Below are positions 8,483-17,162 of a stretch of 64,000 nt of DNA, piece by piece; position 1 is the stretch's first letter; each line of letters starts with the position of its first letter. Origin of the DNA: Rhizobium sp. 16-488-2b (GTDB lineage: Bacteria > Pseudomonadota > Alphaproteobacteria > Rhizobiales > Rhizobiaceae); NCBI RefSeq assembly GCF_017741815.1, contig NZ_JAGHMF010000036.1, forward strand, positions 1 through 64,000. The letters are read 5' to 3'. The position numbers were made by a program, and so were the translations under genes. A model generated the notes under the pieces. It worked only from the letters and a program-made list of their open reading frames with translations, made no database searches and was not told where the DNA came from.

Positions 8483-9382
8483 ATGGCTCTGAACTTTTCC
8501 GCAGTTGAATCTTTTTATTGGGTCTCTCAACTCCGCAGTTTCAATGCTGCCGCGGAGAAGCTCAACATCACCCAGCCCACAGTTTCTTATCGGATCAAGG
8601 AGCTTGAGGAGCAGCTTGGCGTGTCGCTTTTCATAAGACAGAAGCGTCAGCTTCTCATGACCAGCGAAGGTGAAGCGCTAAAACGTTACGCGGAAGCGAT
8701 GATCGGAATCGCACGCGATATCGAGTCCAATATCAAGACGAGAAATACCAAGCTGCCGACGCTGAGAGTTGGGGTCATGGATAGCTTCGCGGCGGTCGGC
8801 CTCCCTCCCCTTTTGGACGAACTGGACCACAGGTTTGCCGGCACGCGTATCGCCGCGACCGTCGATACGAGCCACAATCTTGCAAGGCAGCTGTCGGAAG
8901 GGCTTCTTGATATCGCGCTGCTGTCGACGCCTCCGGAACATGAGAATGTTGCTCTTGAGCTTCTTGGCCGTCAGACCGTGGAATGGATCGCCAGCTCCAA
9001 ACTCAACATGAAGAAGGAATTCGTTTCCGACGACGATCTGCTGTCTCAGCGCGTCTTTTCGACACCAGCACCGTCCAATCTCCATGAACTCACGACCAAT
9101 GCGTTGAGCGGCGGCTCAAATCTCGGCCTGAGACTTAATGTCTGCAACAGTCTCAGCGCTATCCTGAATCTTGTGGAGGCGGGCACCGGTATCAGCATTC
9201 TTCCGGTTCGCCTCGTTCGTGATCAGATCCGAAAGGGATCCGTCCACGTTCTTGAAACCAGATCCAAGTTGCCGATGCAGGACGTCTTCATTGGTACAAA
9301 CAAAGGTGCGGTGGTCCGCGCCCTACCCCAGGTCACGCAGATGATCAGGAAGGTTAGCGTCGATGTCGCCTTCTGCGGCTGA
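8483..9382 (+). CDS. LysR-family transcriptional regulator
   Basis: A 299-residue LysR protein. The winged helix-turn-helix at residues 5-62 contains FNAAAEKLNITQPTVSYRIKELEEQLG, followed by a periplasmic-binding-like effector domain. The ATG at 8483 gives the usual N-terminus MALNFSAVESFYWV; upstream in-frame codons lie inside the divergent gene. The divergent position indicates control of the sugar-acid operon, with a substrate or intermediate of that route as likely co-inducer. Confidence 0.88.
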   Translation: MALNFSAVESFYWVSQLRSFNAAAEKLNITQPTVSYRIKELEEQLGVSLFIRQKRQLLMTSEGEALKRYAEAMIGIARDIESNIKTRNTKLPTLRVGVMDSFAAVGLPPLLDELDHRFAGTRIAATVDTSHNLARQLSEGLLDIALLSTPPEHENVALELLGRQTVEWIASSKLNMKKEFVSDDDLLSQRVFSTPAPSNLHELTTNALSGGSNLGLRLNVCNSLSAILNLVEAGTGISILPVRLVRDQIRKGSVHVLETRSKLPMQDVFIGTNKGAVVRALPQVTQMIRKVSVDVAFCG

Positions 9383-9530
9383 CAACCAGCCTTTGATTTG
9401 AGCTGCTCGGGACCGCACCGTCGGCGTTCTTGAGTGGGTACGAACCCACGGCCGGCCCAAACGCTTCAACTAACGAGTTGGAAAATCGAAGGTTTTCGAG
9501 AGAGTTAGAAATGCTCGGCGAACGATTTTG

Positions 9531-9554
9531 GTAAAGGTAAAAGTAAAGTTAAAG
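9531..9554. repeat. four tandem hexamers of GTAAAG type
   Basis: GTAAAG, GTAAAA, GTAAAG and TTAAAG follow each other without spacing in the 179-bp gap between the convergent LysR and NTPase-FGE genes, 8 bp from the stop codon of the latter. No other function is visible in the gap. Confidence 0.5.
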
Positions 9555-9561
9555 CTATGGC

Positions 9562-11625
9562 TCAGGCGCTTGCGACCACGATCCTGAAACCATTGCCGCA
9601 CCAGAAACCATCGGGCTCCAGACTTCCGCGATAGGTGCAGCAGGCCTTGAGCTTGCCGCTGGAGAAACATCCTCCGCGGAGCACGCGACGGATGGATGGT
9701 CCGGCATCCGGCGCCTCGCGGCCGTCGTTCAGATAGGGATATTTGTAATGCGGCGTCGCCATGTCGTCGCCCCAGAGCGTCGTCGCCCACTCCCAGACCT
9801 GACCGGCCATGTCGAAGCAGCCATAGGGCGACCTGCCCTTTGGGAAGAGGCCAACGGCACAGGTGGTGTTGAACCCGGCTTCCTCGGAATTAGACGCATC
9901 ATCGGTCCATGCAGCACCCCAGGGATAGACGATCGTCTCTGCGCCCACATCAGGCTGATCTCCGCGCGCCGCGCGTTCCCATTCGGGCTCCGTCGGCAGG
10001 CGCACGACTTCGTCAGACGAAATACGTCCCTCGCCGCGCCAGCGTTCCGTCAGCCAGTCGCAATAGGCCCGCGCATCGCGCCAGGTGAGGTCCGTCGCAG
10101 GCGCGTTGCGTCGATCCTCCGCGAATCCGTCGGGGCTGCGCCAGAGGTGATTCATCGCCCGGACGAAAGCGCCATAGTCGCGGTTCGTGACGGGATAGAT
10201 GCCGATCCGAAACGCACCGACCGTCACCCTATGCGGCGGTGCCGAATTCGGGTGCGTGTCGGAACCGAACGTAAAGGTGCCGGCCGGAATATCGGTCAAC
10301 GCCTGCAGATCGCGCGGATCGCCCCAGCGCGAGAGAGTGCGGGCTGCCTGCTCGCGTTGCGGCGCCGACAGCGCGCCATCTGTCACGATGGCAAGCAGAT
10401 GTACTGCGATACGTTCGCGAAGCGGGCTGGTTTCGATCACAAGGTCGGCGGCAAGGAGCGCGCCACGCAAGACATCGTCACCCTCGCCCGCCAGCAACGC
10501 TTCGATAAGTTGGTCGGCGGCGTCGGTACCCGCGAGACGTTTCGCCAATCCCCGCAGAACCGGCGCCCAGAGCGCTGGATACTTCCGGAACGGCAGGACG
10601 GCTTTTTCGGCTGATTGCGATGCGAGATGGCGCGCCGCCAGCAGTTGACGCACACGGGTCACCGGGAAGAGCGCGGGATCATCGTTTTCGCCGACGAGAG
10701 CATCGAAAGCGAGGCCGCAGAGAAGGCTGCCTGTCTTTTCGTCACCGGCGATCCGCGCCACCCAGCGGTCGGTGATAGCTTCGGCGGTTTTGCCGGCATC
10801 GCCAGCCGACATCGCCATGGCAAACTGAGCCGGGTTGCTGGCCCCGGCACCAAGCGCGACGCTTGACTGAGTAAGGTCGAGACCGGCCAATCGGGCGGCG
10901 GCGTCGATACGCTGGGTCTTCAGAAGCGGCAGCAGATCGTAGCGGACACAATCGGCGGGCAGCGGCCAGCTCTTGACAGTGGAAATCTCGCCGAGCGCCA
11001 GCAGACGAAGCCGAGGATGTGTCTTCTGGAACGCCAGCGCCTCGGCGAGCAGTCGCGGACCTTCCGCGCCGGCGGTTTCGATCGCATCGAGAATGAGGAG
11101 AACGATGATGCCGGCATCGGCAAGCGCCTGACCGTCGAACACACTGCGCACACCGGTCTGCTCGATTAGATCGTCGAATGTCTGCGGGCCGGTCACGGCT
11201 ATGTAAACGGGAAAGACGTTCTCGAGATCCCAGCGCTCTTCATGCGCCGCCCCGAGATCGTTCCGCGGCACTGCCTGCGGTGGCACGGCCGAAGCGCCGA
11301 TGGCAAGCCTGGAAGCGAGGCTGCGGGCAAAACTCGTCTTGCCGCTGCCGGTTTCCCCGGCGAGCATCACGGCCGGATTGTCGCGAACCATCTCCAACGC
11401 CGTGAAATAGACAGCCGGTTCAGGTTCGGCCTGATCCGTGAGCTTGCGCAGCCCCTTCGCCGCCTTATCCTCAAAGGTGAAGTTGACCAGCAGCGGAATA
11501 TAGCCGGTCTCGAGATCCGCCACCGAGCCATCGGGCAAGCCAAGCAACGGCGCCGCCGCATAGGTCCGCGCTTCGGCAAGAATGGCGTTCAGCGCGGAAA
11601 GCGGCGGCTGGTGCGTCGTGGTCAT
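9562..11625 (-). CDS. P-loop (NACHT/STAND-like) NTPase fused to a formylglycine-generating-enzyme-like domain
   Basis: A 687-residue two-part protein. Residues about 75-250 form a P-loop NTPase with Walker A GETGSGKT (90-97) and Walker B IIVLLILDAIE (173-183). Residues 300-440 are helical, HEAT-like, ending LSRWGDPRDLQ. From about 445 a SUMF1/FGE-sulfatase fold begins (DIPAGTFTFGSD, then RLPTEPEWERAARG, then RVLRGGCF and GFRIV at the end). The junction resembles other bacterial NACHT-FGE proteins. Cysteines C653, C662, C663 and C676 cluster near the end; whether C663 corresponds to the catalytic cysteine of true FGE is uncertain. The start overlaps the VOC gene by 4 bp. Its place as last gene of a peptide-importer operon is unusual. 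Function unknown: signalling NTPase with a ligand-binding or oxidising domain are the options. Confidence 0.75.
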   Translation of the reverse strand: MTTTHQPPLSALNAILAEARTYAAAPLLGLPDGSVADLETGYIPLLVNFTFEDKAAKGLRKLTDQAEPEPAVYFTALEMVRDNPAVMLAGETGSGKTSFARSLASRLAIGASAVPPQAVPRNDLGAAHEERWDLENVFPVYIAVTGPQTFDDLIEQTGVRSVFDGQALADAGIIVLLILDAIETAGAEGPRLLAEALAFQKTHPRLRLLALGEISTVKSWPLPADCVRYDLLPLLKTQRIDAAARLAGLDLTQSSVALGAGASNPAQFAMAMSAGDAGKTAEAITDRWVARIAGDEKTGSLLCGLAFDALVGENDDPALFPVTRVRQLLAARHLASQSAEKAVLPFRKYPALWAPVLRGLAKRLAGTDAADQLIEALLAGEGDDVLRGALLAADLVIETSPLRERIAVHLLAIVTDGALSAPQREQAARTLSRWGDPRDLQALTDIPAGTFTFGSDTHPNSAPPHRVTVGAFRIGIYPVTNRDYGAFVRAMNHLWRSPDGFAEDRRNAPATDLTWRDARAYCDWLTERWRGEGRISSDEVVRLPTEPEWERAARGDQPDVGAETIVYPWGAAWTDDASNSEEAGFNTTCAVGLFPKGRSPYGCFDMAGQVWEWATTLWGDDMATPHYKYPYLNDGREAPDAGPSIRRVLRGGCFSSGKLKACCTYRGSLEPDGFWCGNGFRIVVASA

Positions 11626-12005
11626 TGAAACAGCTTTGCAACGTCTGGATTGTGGAAGCGCTGGATCTCGATCGCGTAGCCGGCGGGATCTTCGAAGAAG
11701 AAATGCTCGCAGAAGCGACCGCGCAGCATTTCGGACTGTCCGGCAACACCGGCTTGCTTGAGACGCGCATGCCAGCCTTCGACATCCTGCGAAACGATCG
11801 TCAGCAGCACCGCGCTCTTCTCTTGATGCTTCAGATGGCCGCGATTGCCGTCGACGATGCCGAAATAGCAGTTCTCGGCGATGCGGTAGATGCGCGCCAG
11901 GCCTTGATCGAGGACCAGTTCGAAGCCGAGCGTCTGCTCGTAGAACGGCACGACGGCATGGATGTCGTCATAGTAGAAGAAGGTGATCGAATAGTCGTTT
12001 TTCAT
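11622..12005 (-). CDS. VOC-superfamily (glyoxalase/bleomycin-resistance) protein
   Basis: A 127-residue single-module vicinal-oxygen-chelate protein with two beta-alpha-beta-beta-beta repeats. The N-terminal half has DDIHAVVPFYEQTLGFEL and the C-terminal half ends FFFEDPAGYAIEIQRF, where the last glutamate is the usual metal ligand. Members act as glyoxalases, dioxygenases, isomerases or drug-binding proteins. It lies between the signal-less binding-protein homologue (17 bp gap) and the NTPase-FGE gene (4-bp ATGA overlap), so it is cotranslated with the latter. No substrate can be named. Confidence 0.75.
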   Translation of the reverse strand: MKNDYSITFFYYDDIHAVVPFYEQTLGFELVLDQGLARIYRIAENCYFGIVDGNRGHLKHQEKSAVLLTIVSQDVEGWHARLKQAGVAGQSEMLRGRFCEHFFFEDPAGYAIEIQRFHNPDVAKLFQ

Positions 12006-12022
12006 GGTCTGTCCTCACAGGC

Positions 12023-13408
12023 TCAGGCGATGCTCAAAGTGCCCTTGTGATCGATGGATAGGCCGGCAATCTCCTTGCGCGCGGCGAAGACGTCGACCGG
12101 ATGCACGAGATAGAGCCAGGGCGGATTGGCGTTGAGATAGGTCAGGCACGCCGCATAGGCAGCCTCGCGCGCCGCGCGCTCGACGGCGGCATTGGCGGAC
12201 GCGATCAGGCGCTCGGCCTCGGCGTTGTCGTAGCCTTGCCACCACACGGCCTTGGTGACGCTGGAAATCTTGTCGTTCAGGATGCGGTAGGTGCTGTGCG
12301 GCGATGAATCGAAGATCGCCAGATCTCCCATCTCCTTGCGGCCGATCTGGCGCGCATATTCCGGCCGGTCCGTTTCGATCTCGATCTCCACCTCGAAGCC
12401 GACGGCCTCCAGCGATTGCGCCACCAGCCGGCTTACCTCGGGCGCGCGCTCCGGCATGAAGGTCGGCGTGCGCAGCTTGACGCGCTTGCTTCCCTCGACC
12501 TGGCCGAGCAGCGTTCGCGCGCGCTCGGGATCGTAAGGGATCGGCGACAGGCTCGCGTTCGCCATGCCGAGATGATAGGGGCTGACGATGCTCGATGACG
12601 GCACGGCGAGACCATGGAAAATCTCGTCTGCGATGCGGGCGGCGTCGACCGCGAGATTGGCCGCAAGCCGCGCTTCAGGCGAGCGAAAGACACCCTTCTG
12701 GCAATTGAGATAAAACATCACTGACAGTGTATTGACCGCCTTGCCCCACTGGAAGCGATCGTCCGACGCGAGGTGTCCCTCGACGCGCTCGAGATTGAGC
12801 GCGGCATCGACCGCACCCGATATCAGAAGAGCAAGGCGTTTGTCGGCGGAGGGTTCGGCGATGGCGACGATCTCGCGCGGCTGGGCACGTCCGGTGACAC
12901 GCTCAAGCACCGCTTTTGCCTTGGGCTCGAACGAGCGAACGCGGAATGGTCCAGTCCCAAGGATCGGCTGCCCATCGGGCGCTAAGCGGCAGATGTAGAA
13001 TTCGGAGAATATGTCGAGAATATCGGCGAAGGCATGGGGGTTGCGGACGACGACGGTGGTGTCGCTCTCGGTGGTGATCTTCGCGTCGGCCAGATAGCGC
13101 GCGTAGGACCACTTCATCCCAAACGTGTCGACGGCTTCGAGAATGCCGTCAATGAACGCGATGACATCTCCCGCGACACAGGGCTTTCCATCATGAAAGG
13201 TCGCGCCCTCGCGGATCTTAAATCGCCATTCGCGGCCGTCTGCACTATGCGTCCAATCGGAAAAAAGCGCAGGCAGCACCTGTCCGTCCTGCCATTTCAA
13301 CAGCGGCTCGAACACCAGGTTCTTCAGCGTCAGCACGCTGGTATCGTCGGTCACCCGCGTCGGCGGCAGGAAATCGACCTTCTCGAGGCTGATCGTCAGT
13401 GTGGACAT
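12023..13408 (-). CDS. family-5 peptide-binding-protein homologue without signal peptide
   Basis: A 461-residue protein with the SBP_bac_5 fold (EPLLKWQDGQVLPALFSDW, then REWRFKIREGATFHDGKP, then GTGPFRV). It starts directly with MSTLTISLEKVDFLPP, and no hydrophobic signal or lipobox precedes the domain at this ATG. The ORF does extend upstream in frame, but that stretch is inside the permease gene and is arginine-rich, not a signal peptide. It is therefore predicted to be cytoplasmic, unlike the secreted paralogue at the head of the operon. It lies 8 bp after the second permease. A role as intracellular ligand sensor or carrier is an inference. Confidence 0.78.
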   Translation of the reverse strand: MSTLTISLEKVDFLPPTRVTDDTSVLTLKNLVFEPLLKWQDGQVLPALFSDWTHSADGREWRFKIREGATFHDGKPCVAGDVIAFIDGILEAVDTFGMKWSYARYLADAKITTESDTTVVVRNPHAFADILDIFSEFYICRLAPDGQPILGTGPFRVRSFEPKAKAVLERVTGRAQPREIVAIAEPSADKRLALLISGAVDAALNLERVEGHLASDDRFQWGKAVNTLSVMFYLNCQKGVFRSPEARLAANLAVDAARIADEIFHGLAVPSSSIVSPYHLGMANASLSPIPYDPERARTLLGQVEGSKRVKLRTPTFMPERAPEVSRLVAQSLEAVGFEVEIEIETDRPEYARQIGRKEMGDLAIFDSSPHSTYRILNDKISSVTKAVWWQGYDNAEAERLIASANAAVERAAREAAYAACLTYLNANPPWLYLVHPVDVFAARKEIAGLSIDHKGTLSIA

Positions 13409-13416
13409 TATGGGCC

Positions 13417-14265
13417 TCAGTCGAGTTCGCTGCGTCGGCGTGGATTGAACCAGTCCGCAAGGGAATCGCCGATCAGATTGAAGGACAGCACGGCAAGCAG
13501 GATCGCCATGCCGGGCGCCAGCGCCACCCAGGCGGCGCCACGCACGAATTGCAGGTTGGCTGACACGTCCGCCCCCCACTCCGCCATCGGCGGCTGGGCG
13601 CCGAGGCCGAGGAAGCCGAGGCTGGCGGTCTGCAGGATGGCGCTGCCGAGCGCCAGCGTCGACTGCACCAGGAGCGGCCCCAGGCCGTTCAGAAACACAT
13701 AGCGGAAGAGCACGCGCGGCGTCGGCAGGCCGAGCGAGATCGCGGCCTCCACATAGGGTTTCACCGAGATGCTGACCGCCTGGCTGCGGGCGACGCGGGC
13801 AAACTGCGGCGCCAGCGTGATCGCCACGGCGAGCATCGCGTTTTCAAGGCTTGGGCCGAAGGCGGCCGCGAGCGCAATCGCCAGCACCAGCGCCGGAAAC
13901 GCCAGGATCGCATCGACGATGCGCATGATCACACTGTCCGTCCACCCACCGGCAAAACCGGCGAGCATGCCGAACGAGACGCCGACGACAAAGGCGATCG
14001 CCACGACGCCAACCCCGATCGCAAGCGTCGCGCGGCCGCCATGCATGATGCGGGTGAAGACGTCGCGGCCGAAGGCATCGGTGCCGAGCCAGTGGCTGAA
14101 ACTCGGTGCGGCAAGCTTATGCAACACGTCGAGCTTGGTCGGCGAATAGGGCGTGATCATTGGCCCGACGACGATCACCAGCACGAGGGCGAGCAGGATA
14201 AGGCTGCCGGCCATGGCCAGCGTGTTCTTGCGCAGGAAGCTGAAAAACTCTGACATCGCGCTCAC
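13417..14265 (-). CDS. peptide/nickel-type ABC transporter permease, DppC family
   Basis: A 282-residue inner-membrane permease with about six helices and the DppC hallmarks GPMITPYSPTKLD, HWLGTDAFGRDVFTRIMHGGR near residues 55-75 and the EAA loop region around YVEAAISLGLP. Its start overlaps the preceding permease by 4 bp. With DppB, the secreted SBP and the fused double ATPase across the regulator region it completes an importer for peptides or peptide-like compounds. Confidence 0.9.
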   Translation of the reverse strand: MSAMSEFFSFLRKNTLAMAGSLILLALVLVIVVGPMITPYSPTKLDVLHKLAAPSFSHWLGTDAFGRDVFTRIMHGGRATLAIGVGVVAIAFVVGVSFGMLAGFAGGWTDSVIMRIVDAILAFPALVLAIALAAAFGPSLENAMLAVAITLAPQFARVARSQAVSISVKPYVEAAISLGLPTPRVLFRYVFLNGLGPLLVQSTLALGSAILQTASLGFLGLGAQPPMAEWGADVSANLQFVRGAAWVALAPGMAILLAVLSFNLIGDSLADWFNPRRRSELD

Positions 14266-15272
14266 TTCATCTTCTTGCGGACGCGCGGATCAAGAACGCC
14301 ATAAAGGACGTCGACCACGATCGAGGTGAAAACGAAGAGCAGCGCGAAGACCAGCGTGGTGCCCTGGATGACGGGATAGTCGCGGTTCTTGATCGCCTCG
14401 AACATGTAGCGTCCGATGCCCGGCCAGGCGAAGATGGTTTCCGTCAGGATGGCGCCGCCGAGCATCTCGGCGAATTTCAGGCCGATGACGGTGATCGCCG
14501 GCAAAAGCGAATTGCGCAGCCCGTGATGGATGATCACGTCGCCCCGCCTCAGCCCCTTGGCCTTGGCCGTGCGAATGAAATCCTCGCCCATGACCTCAAG
14601 CATGGTGCTGCGCACGAAGCGGCCGAGCGTGGCCGCGAGGAAGGCGGCGAGAACGGCGGTGGGCAGGATCAGGTGCTGCAGCGCGCTCAGCGCCGCCGCC
14701 CAGTTGCCGGTGATCATACCGTCCAAGATCGCGAAGCCGGTGACCGGTTCGGCGACTATGAAAGAGCTCATGCGACCGGAGACCGGCAGCCAGCCGAGAT
14801 AGGTGCCGAAGACCAGCTGCAGGATCAGCGCCAGCAAAAAGGCGGGCATGGAAACGCCGACGAGCGAGACAACGCGCGTCACATGATCGAAGACGGAATT
14901 GGGACGGGTGGCAGACAGGATGCCGATCGGGATGCCGATGATGACGGCGACGATGACGGCGAGTACCGAAAGCTCGATCGTGGCCGGTAGTCGCAGCAGG
15001 ATTTCATGCGCGACTGGCAGTCCTGTTTTCAGCGACATGCCGAAATCGCCCTGCAGTAGGCCACCGACATAATTCAGGAACTGGATCGGAAACGGCTGGT
15101 CGAGATCGAGCTGCGCCCGCAGCGCATCGATCTGCGCCTGCGTCGCTCCCGGCCCGAGAAGCGTCACGGCCGGATCGCCGGGAATGAAGCGCACCAGCGA
15201 AAAGACGATGACCAGCACGATACACATGACGGGTATCAACGCGATCAATCGGCGCAAGATGAAGGTCGCCAT
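14262..15272 (-). CDS. peptide/nickel-type ABC transporter permease, DppB family
   Basis: A 336-residue inner-membrane permease beginning MATFILRRLIALIPVM, with the DppB segments FIPGDPA, DLDQPFPIQFLNYV and the EAA loop DFIRTAKAKGL. It follows the secreted binding-protein gene after an 86-bp gap holding a strong hairpin and overlaps the DppC gene by 4 bp. Together the two permeases form the membrane channel. Confidence 0.9.
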   Translation of the reverse strand: MATFILRRLIALIPVMCIVLVIVFSLVRFIPGDPAVTLLGPGATQAQIDALRAQLDLDQPFPIQFLNYVGGLLQGDFGMSLKTGLPVAHEILLRLPATIELSVLAVIVAVIIGIPIGILSATRPNSVFDHVTRVVSLVGVSMPAFLLALILQLVFGTYLGWLPVSGRMSSFIVAEPVTGFAILDGMITGNWAAALSALQHLILPTAVLAAFLAATLGRFVRSTMLEVMGEDFIRTAKAKGLRRGDVIIHHGLRNSLLPAITVIGLKFAEMLGGAILTETIFAWPGIGRYMFEAIKNRDYPVIQGTTLVFALLFVFTSIVVDVLYGVLDPRVRKKMK

Positions 15273-15304
15273 GCCCAGTTCTACTCACATCCTAGGGAAA
15301 GAAC

Positions 15305-15326
15305 CCGCAGCGACGAACCGCTGCGG
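15305..15326 (-). other. hairpin between the secreted binding protein and permease genes
   Basis: Perfect 8-bp arms CCGCAGCG and CGCTGCGG around a 6-nt loop. The T-run lies on the plus-strand side, so on the transcribed minus strand this is more likely an mRNA-stabilising or attenuating stem than a full terminator. It matches the position of similar stems after the other two binding-protein genes in the window. Confidence 0.55.
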
Positions 15327-15358
15327 ATCGTTTTTTTGTCAGAGAGACGCGGCGCGCC

Positions 15359-16924
15359 TCACTTCTTGGACACGCCCCAATACTCGTTGAGCGGAGGCGC
15401 GCTGTTGACCACAAGACCCTCGACATTGGCGCGGGTGAAGACGATCAGCTTCGGGCTGAACAGATAGGCACCCGGCACGCGCTTGACGATCTCTTCCTGC
15501 ACCTGCTGATAGAGCGCCTTGCGAGCATCCATGTCGACCGTCTGCTGAGCCTTCAGAATAAGGTCGTCAAGCGCCTTGTCCTCGGGCATGCGGAAGGTCA
15601 TCGCGGTGTTGGCGAGCGACGAGAGATAGCCGATGGTGATGTGTGCGTCCGGATCATTGTACCACGGTTGACGGCCATCCAGCGCGGCGTCGAACTGGCC
15701 GGCGGTCTGCAGCGCGCGGTAGGCCGGGAATTCGGTCTGCTCGATCGTCGCCGTGATGCCGATGTCGGCGAGGTTGGCCTGCACGAAGGTGGCGACAGCG
15801 CCCCACAGCGGTCCCTGGAAGCTGTAGAGCTTCAAGTTGATGGTGGACGGATCGACACCGGCTTCGGAGAGAAGCTTCTTCGCAAGCTCCGGATCGTAGG
15901 CCGGCGCCATGTCCTTGATCTTCGTGTCGAAAGCCCAGCTGTTCGAGGTCAGCGGACCGTAGACGCGCTCGGCCGTGCCGCCGAATACGCCGGTCAGAAG
16001 ACCGTCATAGTCGATGGCATGCGCAACCGCCTCGCGGACCTTGATATTGGCGAAGGGGCCATCCTTCTTGCTGTTGTTGAATTCCAGCTGGCGAATGATC
16101 TGGCTCGACGCCTCGATGATCTTGACGTCCTTGTTGGACTTCAGCGCTTCGATGTCCTCAGCCGCGATGGCCGACAGCTGGCCCTGCTGCTGCACGACGT
16201 CGACACCGCCGCTTTCAAGCTCCAGACGCCGCGTTGAGGCATCGGGAATGACGCGGTAGATGATGCGCGAGAGCTTCGGCGCGCCGCGGAAGTAATCGGG
16301 ATTGGCTTCAAGCACGACATTGGTGTCGGCCTGCGCGCTCTTGAAGGAGAACGGTCCGGTACCGACAGGATTGGCCGCGAACTTGTCGCCGTACTTCGCG
16401 ACGGCAGCCGGGCTGACGATCGCCGACTGCGGCTGTGCCAGGATCGACAGAAACGCCGGATAGGGCTCGGAGAGCGTGATCTTGACTTCGGTCGGCGAGA
16501 CCACCGCGATGTCCTTGATCAGGTCGAAGGTCGCCTTGACATAGGAGTTGGTGGCCTTGGTGCGCTCCAGCGAGAACTTGACGGCGGCCGCATCGAATGG
16601 GGTGCCGTCCTGGAACTTCACGCCATCGCGCAGCTTGAAATCGAATTCCTTGCCATCGGCCGAAACGGTCCAGCTGTTGGCGAGACGGCCTTCGAGCTGC
16701 TTGAAATCGGGTGCGGTCCACGCGACCAACGTGTCGAAGACGTTGAGAATGATCTCGCTACCGATCGGCTCCGCCTTGTTGGTGCCGGGCTCGAGGCTGA
16801 CGGGGTCGGAAGGAACGGCAACGACCAGCGTCTTCAATTGGTCGTCGGTCTGCGCATGCCCCGATCCGGAAAAGATCGGCAAGGCGACCAAGGCCACAGC
16901 GGCAAGTCCTTTAAGCAGTTTCAT
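15359..16924 (-). CDS. secreted peptide-type ABC substrate-binding protein (family 5)
   Basis: A 521-residue binding protein. The signal peptide MKLLKGLAAVALVALPIF ends in the SGHA region near residue 24. The mature part has VAVPSDPVSLEPG, FDFKLRDGVKFQDGTPFDA, GTGPF and the usual DppA/OppA layout. The ATG at 16924 has AAAGGG 8 nt upstream. It is first in a six-gene minus-strand operon whose promoter contains a copy of the shared 16-bp operator. Ligand unknown; the linked catabolic genes suggest a small cyclic or sulfur-containing amino-acid derivative or peptide. Confidence 0.9.
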   Translation of the reverse strand: MKLLKGLAAVALVALPIFSGSGHAQTDDQLKTLVVAVPSDPVSLEPGTNKAEPIGSEIILNVFDTLVAWTAPDFKQLEGRLANSWTVSADGKEFDFKLRDGVKFQDGTPFDAAAVKFSLERTKATNSYVKATFDLIKDIAVVSPTEVKITLSEPYPAFLSILAQPQSAIVSPAAVAKYGDKFAANPVGTGPFSFKSAQADTNVVLEANPDYFRGAPKLSRIIYRVIPDASTRRLELESGGVDVVQQQGQLSAIAAEDIEALKSNKDVKIIEASSQIIRQLEFNNSKKDGPFANIKVREAVAHAIDYDGLLTGVFGGTAERVYGPLTSNSWAFDTKIKDMAPAYDPELAKKLLSEAGVDPSTINLKLYSFQGPLWGAVATFVQANLADIGITATIEQTEFPAYRALQTAGQFDAALDGRQPWYNDPDAHITIGYLSSLANTAMTFRMPEDKALDDLILKAQQTVDMDARKALYQQVQEEIVKRVPGAYLFSPKLIVFTRANVEGLVVNSAPPLNEYWGVSKK

Positions 16925-17009
16925 TCGCACGACCCTTTCATGGTCTGACAGGGACGCGATCAACGTCGCCCGAGCCTCATTGTCGGCCTATCAAGGCCTT
17001 CCCCTTCTG

Positions 17010-17025
17010 ATATTCCACGAAATAT
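17010..17025. promoter_or_regulatory. GntR-type operator, copy upstream of the importer operon
   Basis: ATATTCCACGAAATAT, with flanking bases extending it to a dyad with TGATAT arms at 17008-17029. On the minus strand a possible -35 TTTACA (complement of 17043-17048) and -10 TATATT (complement of 17021-17026, 16 bp spacer) place the site on the -10 element of the binding-protein promoter, suited to repression. The same motif occurs at the other two promoters of this island. Confidence 0.65.
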
Positions 17026-17162
17026 ATCATCGCTTTTTCGCCTGTAAAGGCTTGCCTGCCAGCGTTTTGAACAAGTAGCCAATATGGCCCAATTATTGTG
17101 CAATTGCGAAAAGATTATTCTGCACAGCAGCATTCAAGCGAAAAATTCGGGCTATTCGCAGT

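Noticed and set aside
9562..9700. Variable region of a diversity-generating retroelement in the FGE-like C-terminus
   Set aside because: FGE/C-type-lectin folds are common DGR targets, but no reverse transcriptase, template repeat or AAC-rich variable codons were seen nearby.
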